In this document: one piece after another, positions 34,640-46,115 of the stretch
Layout of the letters: every line of letters begins with the position of its first letter
How positions within the stretch are numbered: position 1 is the stretch's first letter
Source: Adiantum capillus-veneris
Taxonomy: Eukaryota > Streptophyta > Polypodiopsida > Polypodiales > Pteridaceae
Direction of reading: 5' to 3'
Assembly: GCA_014529385.2 (NCBI GenBank)
Contig: CM043971.1
Location: forward strand, 89,207,340 to 89,271,339
DNA length: 64,000 nt
Translations under genes and position numbers: made by a program
The notes under the pieces: model-generated
Told to the model about the DNA's origin: nothing
Seen by the model: only the letters and a program-made list of their open reading frames with translations
Databases searched by the model: none

Positions 34640-36924
34640 GCCCATCCTCACTGTCTAGTACTGTAGTTCATGTTTGTCATTTTCAACTAAAGAATCCCTT
34701 GTTTCTTTAGTGTCTTTTGTTCCCACTGGTTCAAGTTTAGTTTTATCCTTTGCTGGACTTCCAATGGTTTCCAGATTTGATTTCTATGCTTCTAGCATTG
34801 AGTGCGTGTATCTGAGCTGCTTTCAAACCTGCTTGAAAAGCTTCCAAGGCAGCATTGATGGGTTCATCAATTTTGTCTACCAACACTGATCCTCCCGCTT
34901 TTGACTTGGATTCTTTGAACTCAATTTACATTGAATTTGTTCTTTTCTCAGACATCTTTTGGGATTTGTCTTCAATTTTCCTTTGTTGTTGTTGCCTTCT
35001 AAGCCTGTACCATCTGTGTCTTTCCCTGTACTTCTTACTACTATCTGACTCACTCACATCGTTTTGTTTGCTTTTCTTGGTCTATATCCTATTCACAACT
35101 ATAACTAGAATTGTAGGCTCACTGTCGAAGGAGCTAACCAACATGACTTGTTCTATGTTTATAGCCATTTTTCCTTTATTTGCAGGATGCCTAGAAAATC
35201 TTCTAGAAAGTGTCCACTTTTTTTGCTACATAACATGTAGTAGGTCTCAACGGGCCTAGCATTCTTATCAGGCTCTGGGAAATCATTTTCCCCATGATCA
35301 TTAGATCCATAGTTATGGATTTTTTTTGCTCTTGATCCTCTAGAGGTGCCTAATAGATTGGTTCTACTATGGTAGTATTCGGTTGAATATGCCACTCTTC
35401 CTCATCTACCACAATTGATGAACTAGACTCGTTATAGGACGTAACCGATACTTTGGCCTGCTCTTCCACTTGTCCCTCATGATGCATGTACTTAATTGGC
35501 ACAATATTGTTTCCTACTAGTAGGAGTGGTTGCTGACCTAGCACTAGTTGTGGTCTATCCATAGCCATGGGTGGTTTTTGCATTTGTCCAATGTTAGGTG
35601 GATACCTATACCCCGGGGGATTCACTCTATATACAAAACGGGATGCCACCTGCGAGCGGGAAACTTTGATAAAACCCCTATATACGACTCATATTAGGGA
35701 ATATGACCCCCCTTTCTATGCTTATACGACAATCAATGAGGAAACTTATCATACCCCTATCTTACATAAACTTTAGGTCTCACATGATCTAACTGAATAA
35801 AACTAGTCAAAGAGTGTATGGCATAGTGACTGGCAATGTACTAAGGAACCACTTCGATTGATAACTAGAGGTACCCTCAATGTGTCTTAGTTTGAATTTC
35901 AAACTATATGCTCGATCAACCTGCACTTTGGCTACTTATCCAATTTTGACCCATCCAAAGCTGGTGTAAATCAACCCTTGACCTGCTCAAAATTAGCCCT
36001 TATCTATGACCGGCTTGATGTAAAATTTGATGTGTGACTTGATAAAAAACTTTCCTAAATTTATCTGAATTCTACTGCACATCGATGACCAATCTTTACA
36101 AGTAATCAACCCGAGTCAAGTGCCCCCCCCATAAATATGATACCCCCCTCCCTTATTTTTAAGGTTGGGAGATAAATTATTGAGGGCCTTCCCCTAACTT
36201 ATACGCTTATGTAACTTGTTAAAAAAAACCCCCTCCCCTGCACTTATGTGGTGCGGTAAGTTTTCCATGGTGAATCCCCCGGGACCTATACATAGGTTGT
36301 CCATGTTGTCTCATAGGTGCATACTGAACGTTTTCCTCCTTGGTGATGCGTGAGCTATCCATATCAAATCCATCACGTTATTGCCCTCCCACTAGTAAAC
36401 TTTGAGTCATGGGTTATAAACCAGTATGCATTATAGAGGTTTAACATTGACTTTTTTATACCCTTCTAGTTCTAGCAATAGTGGTCCCTCTTTAGTGGTC
36501 ATGTTTGGAATCACCGTATCAACTTCCAAACCCCATCTGTCTATAGTGTTAGGATCTCCAATTTTAGATACAACACCACGTTTTGGTCCATGTAGAAGGG
36601 GTCCTCTTTGTTGTCTCTAAACTCCTCTTTGAATTTGACAGTGTGGTCATTGACTCTAACCACATACTTCTTGTTAGGGTCTAGATAAAGATGAGGCCCA
36701 TTCTTGTTGGTATTGTAGAAGGTCAATATGTGTTTGAACCTGAGAGAGATCCCAATCCTCGAATGAGTAGAGAAGGAAGACATCTCTACACTAGCGTCAG
36801 ACACTTCTTCCACTATGCTTTCTAACGGTCCCCCTTGGTTTACGCTCTCTTCAGTAGATACTTTGCTATCAATCTCTAAATTATAACCTTGTTTTTCTAT
36901 GACACGGCCTGATCTAAGGTACAT
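34640..36924 (-). pseudogene. Family C copy 1 gag
   Basis: Minus-strand 36924-36541 begins MYLRSGRVIEKQGYNL, then STEESVNQGGPL, close to copy 2 (YLLSNGRVV, SIEESVNQARLDPL). 35649-35350 (MASRFVYRVNPPGYRYPPN, Pro/Gln-rich) and 35395-35159 (Asp/Glu-rich, ending in a damaged knuckle LCSKKSGHFLEDF) follow in shifted frames. Further down, EPINA and KLMNPS resemble the INEPLDALLKAY segment of copy 2. Many stops are present. Confidence 0.6.
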
Positions 36925-38428
36925 AAAGACCCAAAATACTCAATGAAATAAAGTACTTGGCCTTTAGAACTAAAATCAACCCGTTCTCATTGTCATAATT
37001 CCAAAATGGCTATAACTCAACTTGAGCACTCTTGTTCAATCAAAAGTATACAAGTTAGCTTATTAATCTCAAATATATACAAGGATTCTTGTCAAAAATT
37101 TTAGCTTAAATTTTGCAAAAGTAGCCAAAGGATCAATTTGCAACCTTCAATTCCTAAAAACTCAATTTCTAATAGCAAACAACGTCCAAATGACTTCAAA
37201 TTTTGCAGGCTACCTATATGATAGGTCTAGTAGCCTTGGCAATCCAAAAACGTAAAAAATGAGCTCTCTGGCTAGTAGGAGACAATAATTATGCTTATTA
37301 TCTTCTAGCTCAAAAAAGTATCATTTTTCAATTTTGTTGATAATAATCACGCTTTATTATAGTTTGGCTAAGAAAGGCACTATTTTTCAATTTTGTCGAT
37401 CGCCACTAGTTAAATGTATGTTCAATAAGCTCTAAATAGGGTTTAGTAATTTTTGGGCAAGTTTAGCTTAATCTCCCAATAATTCTATGTTTGGAAGTTT
37501 TTGATACAATTCAAATAGTTAAGTAAGTCAAAACTTGTTTAAATTTCTTGAAACTTCCCACAGGTACTCTATTACCCTAGATCCAATCCCCTTTGAAAAA
37601 AATATCAAAAGTTGAATTTTTAGGGTAGGAGATAATAAGCGTGCTTATTATCTCTTGGCTCAAAATGAAGGATTTTTGGAGGTTCACACTATAAACAAGT
37701 CACTAGTCAAGTTTCATGGAGTTTGGTTTAGTTTCCAAGTTCCTAAGCCAAATTTTGTGTCTACAATTGGATGTTGGTGAAACCTAGGCCTAACTGACAA
37801 CCTATGACTTCAAATGGTAATAAAATTGGATTAGGGTCTTAATGCACTATGTTTTAGCCCGTGGAGTTGTCAAATGGTAAAACAATGGCATTCCTAAGCC
37901 CTAAGATGATAATCACGCCGCTTATTATCTAGGTGCCCAAATTTGCAACTTTTTTCCACTTTTTCAACTCTCATAGTTAAAGCAAGGTATTTTAAAACCT
38001 GTAAAGAGGTCTCATTGAGTTCTATTCTATTTTGAATGTTCTTATCTTCAAGTACTTGTTTGTCCAAGGAAGAAGTTGTTTAACCTCAATTTTGCACTCA
38101 AATGAAATTAAAATCTCTAGATTCTTTACAAAAGTGTTAACTCTTCACCTAAACAATATGTACTTTTAAAAAAATCAATCTTAGGCCTTTGAAAAAAGCT
38201 CTTATTATCTACTGGTAAAAACATGCATTTTTCTGAAATTTTGATGGCATTCAAGTCTTATACATTCTATTGCAAGTACTTTTAGCCAAAAAAATTCATA
38301 ATTACATGCATCTAACACAAAGGAGATAATATTCCTACTTTTATCCAGACCTTGAAATTTTGAAAGCTAATTTTTGACTTACCAACAAGTTTCTATAACT
38401 TTCCCAATATCAATGATGACCAGAAAAA
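36925..38428 (-). other. Family C copy 1 leader with repeated hairpins
   Basis: No coding content. A near-palindromic 22-base motif (arms GATAATAAGC and GCTTATTATC around GT) occurs perfect at 37631-37652 and degenerate at 37281-37302, 37339-37361 and 37905-37930. Each is followed by a variant of CTNGGCTCAAAA. Confidence 0.7.
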
Positions 38429-39195
38429 TGTTATTTTGGTGTTTGAAGATCACCTCATGTGTGAGGTCCCCAACCCCAAGAAGATTGGGGCGACTTTGAT
38501 AGATGGCCTTCCTTTATTCTCCTTTTCCATTGACGACACCCTACTCTGTTTCCACAAAGTAGAGATACGAGCAACAGAAGAGAGGAAGTCCTCTATCCAC
38601 CGTTTATGTGGTTATAAGGGTCATACGCCACAAGCCAGGTCGATCAATCTAGGATTCTAATGAAGCTGTTTCCTAACATAAAGATGAAATCCCATTGACA
38701 TATTTAGAATCCATAAGCAACGCCTTTTTCCCCTGTTTAAGGGGCACGACCACCATCCATAAACCATAAATATGTTATGAGACTTAGTTTAAACTAAATA
38801 GTAATCTTGTATCACGTAGATTTAGGTAATCTCGACTCTTGGAACAATGAGTCTCTAATTTCACTTCTCTTAATAAGAGGGAGTGGAGAGTCTCTCGACT
38901 AATCGAGACCACCAATCCTTGACTGGCAACCTAAGCCAGCCCTCACTTTTCACCCGATACTCACACTTTTTTACCACACTGTTTTACATATACAAACAAC
39001 GTTCCTTAATTAATTTCAAACACAGGTTCTTTTATACAACCCTTCAAACAATACCAAAACAATTCAAACAAGGCCTAATGAAGACAGCTCTATATTTCAA
39101 CAAAAACAACTTTTCCAATTTCTCATGAGTTGCCGTTACTCGCGGACTTTCTTTGTCTAATCAACAGAGCCTTTGCAAAGGATTTATTCGCTAAC

Positions 39196-39335
39196 CGCAA
39201 ATTGCGCAACCTTCCCATCTTGCTAACCGCAAGCATCCCGCTCCCCTCGAGGCATCTTGCTAACCGCTAGGCATCCCGCTACCCGCGAGGCATCTTGCTA
39301 ACCGCCAGGCATCCCGCTAACCGCGAGGAACAAAA
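39196..39335 (+). repeat. Short tandem repeat, unit about 20 bp
   Basis: Variants of GCTAACCGCGAGGCATC(C/T) are repeated about seven times, with further relics to 39380. Confidence 0.8.
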
Positions 39336-39647
39336 GAGAGCCAATAACCTCAGTTTAATCTCCGCTAACCGTAGAATCACCTTGCTATCCGCGAGAAAAA
39401 AAAGATATTCTTTCAACAATCCTTCTCTTTAAATGATTCTTCAAACATGATCAACCAATTCTTCATATCAATCAGTAACCACTTATCAAACAATAACAAT
39501 TTATCAAAGAGTTCTTTCACTAATCTATGAAAACATATGCTTGTTTCTTGTGATAGAATCACGTTTCTTGGATAGTTTAAGGGGTTCCCTATGCTTAGCT
39601 TCCCAAGTCAATATGAATAACAATGAAGAATTATAAATTTGTCTTAC

Positions 39648-39824
39648 TGGATTTGGAGTGCGTACGGCTAACTCCTTTACTGGAGATTGGACGGCTTCGA
39701 CTTCTTCTTCGGTTGATGCTTCAGCATAAGATACGTTCGGAGTAGACACCTTTCTTCCCACCTTCCTTGGTGGTGCAACGGCATGGGCGTCCTTAGAACT
39801 TCGCGTTACACGCTTCGGAGCCAT
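39648..39824 (-). CDS. Possible first coding exon of an unidentified gene (minus strand)
   Basis: ATG at 39824 opens MAPKRVTRSSKDAHAVAPP, then RKVGRKVSTPNVSYAEAS and acidic EEEVEAV up to a consensus splice donor (CCA|GTAAGA, intron from 39647) after exactly 59 codons. Upstream on the same strand lie a CT-rich leader and a TATA box (40041-40053) about 220 bases before the ATG. Basic N-terminus, TATA, pyrimidine-rich leader and donor together look like a real promoter plus exon 1. No downstream exon is recognised, so it may be a captured or broken gene end, or part of an LTR element (gags can begin similarly). Confidence 0.4.
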
Positions 39825-39858
39825 AGCTTCGGAATAGAGAAAAGAAAAGTGCGTTGTT

Positions 39859-39893
39859 GGAGAGAGAGAGAGAGAGAGAGAGTGTGTGTGTGT
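39859..39893 (+). repeat. (GA)n(GT)n microsatellite
   Basis: About eleven GA units followed by about five GT units; CT-rich in the putative minus-strand leader. Confidence 0.95.
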
Positions 39894-40040
39894 TCACAAA
39901 TCGGCAGACGGCACGTCAACGATTGGAGATGGAGATGACTTGAGGGTGAGAGGTTAAGGGAGAGAGGCTTCCTCCTGCGCGTTGTTGCAAGAGAGCTTTC
40001 GCTTTTGTAGATGTGTGTGTTCAAATTGAGAGGAGAAGGG

Positions 40041-40053
40041 TCCTTTATATAGG
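40041..40053 (-). promoter_or_regulatory. TATA box (CCTATATAAAGGA)
   Basis: A strong plant TATA consensus on the minus strand, 220 bases upstream of the ATG at 39824. Confidence 0.5.
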
Positions 40054-40895
40054 CCCTAGGGGGGTGCTAAGAATACTGAGAGGTTTCAAGAATAGGGGAA
40101 GAAAAAGCTCGCGCGTCGTCGCGGCTCGATTTTTTTTAAAAAAATTTTAGGCGTTCGCGAATCCTATGCGCGATTTTCAAAAAACTCTATACTTACAAGT
40201 TCCCATTCTATCTTGAGAGAGAGAGGAAGAAAGAAGTATCCTAATTTTGACTCACCTCTCTTTTTTTCCTAAAAATACTATCTCTAAGCTTTTTCTTCAC
40301 ACATAGATTAGGTTCCCACATAAATCTATCGTTCCACATATAGAAAGATCATAAATAAATAGATTCTGAACCCGATTTTCAATCTGATTGCTTTGATAAA
40401 CTCATGATGACTCACAAAATTGAGAATCTCAATTACTTTTCAAAATATCTGAAATGATTTATATGGATAAATGTTGGGTACATTACATCATGAGTCCCAC
40501 ACCTGCAAACTTTGAAATTTTATAAAACACTTCCTTGGTGACAATTCACAGGATGAGATAGGTCAAAAGTCTTCCCCAATGTCTACTTACCCTACTCCTA
40601 ATCAAATCAACAAATGGTAGTGGAAAGTGTCCACCAACACCTTGTTTTTTTAAAAATGAGTGTCAATCCCTAGACTCTGACATAGCCTAAGTCATCAACC
40701 ACGCAAAAACAACATAGTCTAAGCCTAAAGATCCTTGGTGAGTACGACTACTCCCAAGATACCTCTACACAGCTGAAGTAGACACATCTCAATCGTGCAA
40801 TTTCTAAAAGTTGATTTTTGTACTCTAGGTGAACCTAAAGGAAGTTTTGGACACTATCACTAAGCACTGGGGTTTTTTCCAAGTTTAGGTCACCT

Positions 40896-40918
40896 CGTCC
40901 CTGGTAACGACACCAAAA
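40896..40918 (-). other. Primer-binding site of family C copy 1; LTR edge at 40919
   Basis: The minus strand reads TTTTGGTGTCGTTACCAGGG. It matches the well-known plant TTTGGCGCCGTTGCCGGGG site with four transitions, all C-to-T or G-to-A. The adjacent plus-strand TGTAAGC (40919) is then the 3' terminus (…CA) of the 5' LTR on the minus strand. Confidence 0.65.
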
Positions 40919-42253
40919 TGTAAGCACACTGGTTACCAAGCTTCATTATCTTATTGTAGAGATAGTGAGAACCATGTACATAAATGTCATACCATGGGAC
41001 AACGTCGACTCGACTAGTGCACGGAGGCTATAAGAGGTTGTCCGGCTCTAGGAAAATACACTCAATCTCTATCTACTTGAAGCCACACTCAACTACATGT
41101 CAGGCAACAAAAACTAATAGTAACATTTACAAGAAAATCTCGTCGATACACTAAGCAAACGAAGTCCAAACATGGCCAAACTTGTAGGATAGATAGGCAA
41201 TGCTAAAGAAACATATCTATGGGCTCAAATCCCCCTTTTGACCACTTGCCAAAATCGTAATTATCATCTACAAGGCATATTTGACTTAACTATTTTTAGT
41301 CATGAATGTCTCCTAGAGCTTAGCAATGTTGCCCTAACATCCCTCCTATGCATAAAATGTAGTTTGAGTATGTAAATATTGAGTTATGAGCATATTTAAG
41401 AGGAGTTTAGCCACAACAAAAACATAGTTTATCATGAGAAGCTTACAATGTCGCATAGAGCTTTCACATGCAAAGGCTAGGTGAGCAAAGCACCTTTTCA
41501 AGCAGACTATGCTATTGGGGGGCAATTTTTTTGATGGGAAAGCATGCATAGATTTTGGCACGGATGAAGGGGTTTGTTTGATGGAATCTACCTCCTCGAA
41601 CGGTCTCTTGAAACTTCCTAGAGGGGGTGTCCTTCTTAGGGGTTGGAATGCTCATGTCTATAGGTCTGCAAGACCGTGGCCAACAATGGAGGAGGAGGTT
41701 GTGATAGAGCAGTGATAGGAGGAAGCAGAGAGGTGCAAACAATGGCAAGAGGTTTATAGGAAGGGAGGGAGAGGAAGCGTAGGAGTAGTCAATGTAGTTT
41801 CAGTTTTATGGTTGATAGGTATGAAGGGGTAGGGGGAGTATCGAGTGTAGTATCACTCTGACAAGCGGGCATTCAAAGAAACTCAAGCCCACTTCAAAAC
41901 ATAATGCCAACGATTGGAAAATGAGGACTCCTTTATGCGACAAAATTCACCTTGAGGCTTTTGAAAAACCACTCTATTGAAGGCAAAATTCCCTCACTTT
42001 GCATTTGGAATAGGTAGAGAGACATAATTTTCATGCTTTTGAAAAACCACTCTTTGCATGCAAGTTGCTGTCTCTCTACCTTTGCTAGATTTCAAAACCA
42101 CTAAAGTTCCCTCCTCTGCTAGGGGCTATTGGTGGTACCACCAAAAAGTGCAAGAGGTGGTACCACCTATACATGCTTTCATCCTTCAATCTTTGTTGAA
42201 TAATGTCATCTTACTCTGGAACGTCTGTTTGGATGGAATTTGCCTTGATCCGT
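40919..42253 (-). other. Probably LTR of family C copy 1, right part undefined; no gene
   Basis: It starts at the primer-site-defined LTR edge. No second LTR copy exists in the window, so the far edge cannot be placed. No coding content is recognised. A GAAAAACCACTCT phrase is repeated near 41965 and 42042, and a GGTGGTACCACC palindrome occurs at 42129 and 42156. Confidence 0.35.
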
Positions 42254-42465
42254 AGCTTTCTTTGTGAAAAAGGCCTCTTGTGAGGAGTGCTAGAAAATGG
42301 AACTTAGAGACTTGTGTGAGAAGGTTATTCAAGCATGAGATGGCACTAGGGACTAGGATAGCTTTCTTTGTTAAAAAAGCCTCTTGTAAGGAGTGCTAGG
42401 AAATGGCACTTAGAGACTTGTGTGAGAAGGTTATCCAAGCATGAGATGGCACTAGGGACTAGGAT
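42254..42465 (+). repeat. 106-bp tandem duplication
   Basis: AGCTTTCTTTGTGAAAAAGG... (42254-42359) is repeated at 42360-42465 with a handful of substitutions. Confidence 0.9.
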
Positions 42466-43800
42466 CTAGAGAGGTTTTGTCAATGAAACTCCCCTCTTCC
42501 AAAATCAAAACTCGTTGAAATCGTGTTTTGAAGATTTATTTGAGTTTTGACCGTTAGTGGCCCATCAAAGTGAAAATCCTCCAAGATGACCTAAAGCCAA
42601 TTGACAATTGAGTTGACCCCTTTTGAAGTCCGCCCATGAGCAAGAGGATCTATATCATTCACTCACTAAAGAGGGTGATCAACCCTAAAAATTGGGAAAG
42701 CTAGTCGCTTATGATCATAAAATTTCCAAAGAGGTGCATGTACCTAATTTTTCTCTCTCTTCTAGAGGCCTCAAGAGCTCCAACTACTGATTTGGATCCA
42801 TCTCTATGTGTGAAGAGCATGTGAACAACCATGAAATGCTTATAGAGATTCTAAAGCAATCATAGAGTTTTATGTTCTGCTCTATTTTGTTGTCACAATT
42901 GCATTTTACCAAATATAGGAAACAATGAAAAAGAGGCATCTTATGAAAAAGCAATTGTGCTTCGTCTTCAAGCTTAGGCCATAGCATCCACTAGTGAGGG
43001 CACTCAAACAAGAGCACTTAATGCACAAGCTCAAGCCAAGGATGAGCAAGCTTTATGAATAATTATCACCCTCACTCCATGATAATTATATGAACTTCAT
43101 TGACACTTGCACCACTGCAATTCAAGCATGGAACATCCTAGAGGAGAGTTTTGGTGCAAAGACCAAGTAAAGCAAAATTACCTTGAAAAATAGCTTGTAC
43201 AAATTAGTCATGCTTCAAGGGGAGGATGTCTCTAGTCTCATCAATAGACTAATGAGCATCATTGCCCAACTCACACAAATTAATTGTGAGGCTCTCAAAA
43301 AAGACAAAGTAGCAGTTCTCTTGAGTGCATTACCACCCTCACATGACAAAAATGTCATTGTCTTGGAAAAGAAAGACCCTACACCAAGCTTGCAACATGT
43401 GATTAAAATTATTGCATGAAGAAGAGAGAAAGCAATTGAAGAAGATAGATTCAAGTAGAGTGAGTGGAGGAGAATTTGTTGCGTCATCATCAACATTAGT
43501 AGTTTCATCTAGCTCATTGAATTAAAATAAGTGTTACAAGTGCGACAAGCCTTGCAGCAAGAAGGGACATCCACCATCCAAGTGTCAAAGTAGAGGTAGT
43601 AGGGGAGTAGTAGCAGTGACCATTCCAAAGGACAAGCCAACCTTGCAAAAACCAAACATGAAAAAGACAAGGAAGAAGCAGGGAGTAGTCTTCTTGTACA
43701 CTACAAGGAGTATGATTATTGTGATATTCTATAGAGAACATAGGTGATCCTTGGCCTCTATTCAAGGGGAGGGATCTTCAATTTGTGTGATACCATGATC
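42466..43800 (+). pseudogene. Ty1/copia gag remnant
   Basis: From about 43040 the plus strand encodes fragments of the copia-type gag: TCTTAIQAWNILEESFG, then, after a stop, YKLVMLQGEDVSSLINRLMSIIAQL and VAVLLSALPPSHD, the typical UBN2-type core. A Lys/Cys-rich knuckle relic CYKCDKPCSKKGHPPSKC follows near 43533-43586. Stops interrupt it. Protease, integrase, RT and RNase H are absent: the gag is followed almost directly by the polypurine tract and LTR, so the element has lost most of its body. 42466-43040 has no clear gene. Confidence 0.65.
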
Positions 43801-43890
43801 TAGTGAGACACTATTGTAGACTGTGTGTCATAGTTTGTGTGACTTGAGTAGCTATGTGGTGTTAGTCTTCGTGCAATTTTGTCACGCCCA

Positions 43891-44430
43891 AAGTCCAAGG
43901 GGAGGGTTGTTGGGTATACGGCCTTTGGCATGTGCATCAACACATGGTGTGTACCTTCCTTAGTCTAGTCACTATCTTAGTTGGCAACTTGTCATGTGAC
44001 TTCCATGTGGAGTGTATGAGGTGTACTAGCATCCAAATGAGTTGTACATGAGTCCAAACCACCTCCCTAGCATCATGGGTTCATCTCATCTTTGTAGGGA
44101 TGATTTGGGGTACCTCTTGGTTCCTCCCAGGGCCACATTCATTAGTACTACTACATTGTCCTACACTAACTATTTCTCCTTAAGTAGTTCATTATACACA
44201 CACTTCTAGTATGAGTTTTATGGTCACTAATCCATATCATTTTCAAACTTCTACATCGCGTGTGTTGTTCCATTGATCATTGCTTAATTATCATTATGAA
44301 TGCTACACTTATCAAGCCACACTAACCCTAGCAATTTTGCAACACCTTGGGCTTAAGTCCCTTTATGGATTGATCACATCTTATAGGGCCTACCACTTAT
44401 CTATACATGAGTTCTAGCTCATATTCACCA
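43891..44430 (+). repeat. Polypurine tract and 3' LTR of the copia remnant
   Basis: AAGTCCAAGGGGAGGG (43891-43906) is a polypurine tract followed by TGTTGGGTATACGG, a typical copia LTR start at 43908. The segment 44090-44345 is homologous to the reverse complement of 54960-55345. The right edge is not clear, and the hAT element begins just beyond. Confidence 0.65.
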
Positions 44431-44438
44431 CAACACTC

Positions 44439-44467
44439 TTTTTTTTTTTTTGGGGGGGGGGGGGGGG
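44439..44467 (+). repeat. T13-G16 tract abutting the left end of the hAT element
   Basis: 13 T then 16 G directly before CAGGGATTT. With the G13 run at 52396-52408 it fits an 8-base all-G target duplication of a hAT insertion. Confidence 0.8.
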
Positions 44468-44582
44468 CAGGGATTTCAAAATGACGTAATCACATTATAA
44501 TTTCAGGTTAATAACAATAGAAATGCAAAATAACAAATATTATGTTAATTGACATTCATCTTTTTTGACCTGCAAGGAGACT

Positions 44583-44652
44583 TGGAGACCGGCTCGAGGC
44601 CCGCCGGGTAGAGCAACTTCCCCGCTGGGCCCGCTGTGGCTATATAAAGACG
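44583..44652 (+). promoter_or_regulatory. hAT left subterminal GC block and TATA box
   Basis: CGAGGCCCGCCGGGTAG and CCCCGCTGGGCCCGC resemble the right-end block. CTATATAAAGAC at about 44640-44651 is a strong plant TATA box directed rightwards, toward the kinase gene. Confidence 0.6.
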
Positions 44653-44837
44653 ACGCCGGTGCTTGTCTTTTTCACAAGAGAGGTACATTGAAAAGTCTTC
44701 TTCACCAAACTTTCTGGAAGCTTTCCACATTCTCAAAGCAGTGTAGCAGTAAATTTTTAATCCCTTCCTTATTTTATTGATGTTTTTTTGAGTTTTTTGC
44801 GTTAAAACTTAAAGGTATAAAATTTCTTTTATCAAAT

Positions 44838-45985
44838 CATCGTACGTGGATGCACTGGCATATGGTTGGAATTGCGGCTAGGTGTGTCATTGCAAAAGCG
44901 TACGATGATTATGTTTTATATTGCTCCCAGTCATTCATGCTTCGGCACATGGTTGCAATTGCGACTAGGTGTGTTGCTGCTAGAATGACAGGAGCATCTG
45001 TTTGAAAGAAGTCACCGTGCGTGGATGCACTGGCACATGGTTGCAATTGCGGCTAGGTGTGTCATTGCAAAAGCTTAGGGTGACTATGTTTTATGTTGCT
45101 CCCAGTCATTCATGCTTCGGCACATGGTTGCAAATGCGACTAGGTGTGTTGCTGCTAGAATGACAGGAGCATCTGTTTGAAAGAAGTCACCATGTGTGGA
45201 TGCACTGGCACATGGTTGCAATTGCGGCTAGGTGTGTCATTGCAAAAACGCAAGATGACTATGTTTTATGTTGCTTCCCGTCATTCATGCTTCGGCACAT
45301 GGTTGCAATTGCGACTAGGTGTGTTGCTGCTAGATTGACGGTAGCATCTAATGCATGAATGTGTGCTCAAATAATTTCATAATGTTTCATATGCTTGAAT
45401 CTTGAAAGAAGACATCATGCGTGGATGCACTGGCACATGGTTGCAATTGTGACTAGGTGTGTCATTGCAAAAGCGTAGGATGACTATGTTTTATGTTGCT
45501 CCTAGTCATTCATGCTTCGGCACATGGTTGCAATTGAGACTAGGTGTGTTGCTGCTAGATTGACGGTAGAATCTGTTTGAAAGAAGTCACCATGCGTGGA
45601 TGCACTGGCACATGGTTGCAATTGCGGCTAGGTGTGTCATTGCAAAAGCGTAGGGTGACTATGTTTTATGTTGCTCCTAGTCATTCATGCTTCGGCACAT
45701 GGTTGCAATTGCGAGTAGGTGTGTTGCTGCTAGAATGACAGGAGCATCTGTTTGAAAGAAGTCACCGTGCGTGGATGCACTGGCACTTGGTTGCAATTGC
45801 GGCTAGGTGTGTCATTGCAAAAGCGTAGGGTGACTATGTTTATGTTGCTCCCAGTCATTCATGCTTCGGCACATGGTTGCAATTGCGACTAGGTGTGTTG
45901 CTGCTAGAATGACAGGAGCATCTGTTTGTAAGTTGTTTTACGGTGAGGCATTGGCACATGGTTCCAATTGCGATTAGGTGTGTCA
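44838..45985 (+). repeat. Left tandem array of the hAT (about 175-bp period, 87-bp half units)
   Basis: A core GGCACATGGTTGCAATTGCG followed by (G/A)CTAGGTGTG occurs 13 times about 87 bases apart (44866 to 45957). Two alternating flanks exist: one with TCATTGCAAAAGCG, the other with TTGCTGCTAGAATGACAGG. One interval is about 50 bases longer (near 45350-45400). The core contains the palindrome GCAATTGC. Confidence 0.95.
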
Positions 45986-46011
45986 CTGCCCAAGCGTACG
46001 AGATCTATGGT

Positions 46012-46022
46012 CTATATATACT
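46012..46022 (+). promoter_or_regulatory. Alternative TATA box (CTATATATACT)
   Basis: It lies about 100 bases before the kinase ATG. It could serve as a nearer promoter, in which case the leader intron would not be used. Confidence 0.35.
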
Positions 46023-46115
46023 ACACTTTTTCTTTCACGTAGAAAAGATCCAAATGGAGTGGCACATAGTTATATTTCACAATGTGTTGTTTGCAATAAT
46101 ACCATTGCAGGCAAA

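Larger units (their letters stand above)
34640..40918 (-). mobile_element. Ty3/gypsy family C copy 1 (minus strand), pol-less
   Basis: On the minus strand: LTR end at 40919, primer site, a leader to 36925, then gag (36924-34640). No protease or pol follows, because plus-strand family B copy 2 begins at the break. The gag start and zinc-knuckle region resemble family C copy 2 (57937 onward). About 2 kb of unrelated sequence (38.43-40.49 kb) seems to be inserted in its leader. Confidence 0.65.
44815..46110 (+). other. Predicted 5'-leader intron of the kinase gene
   Basis: Donor ACTTAAAG|GTATAA at 44814/44815 and acceptor CCATTGCAG|GC at 46110/46111, five bases before the ATG at 46116. The predicted 1.3-kb intron contains the whole left tandem array. 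The mirrored transposase side has nearly identical donor and acceptor contexts, which supports both. Confidence 0.5.

Noticed and set aside
37281-37930. CRISPR-like array because of spaced palindromic repeats
   Set aside because: Only four decayed copies at irregular spacing (about 58-290 bases) in a plant retroelement leader, with no related genes.
44565-44780. Small open frame at the left end of the hAT as a gene
   Set aside because: It overlaps the GC-rich subterminal repeats and TATA box and stays open mainly because of GC content.
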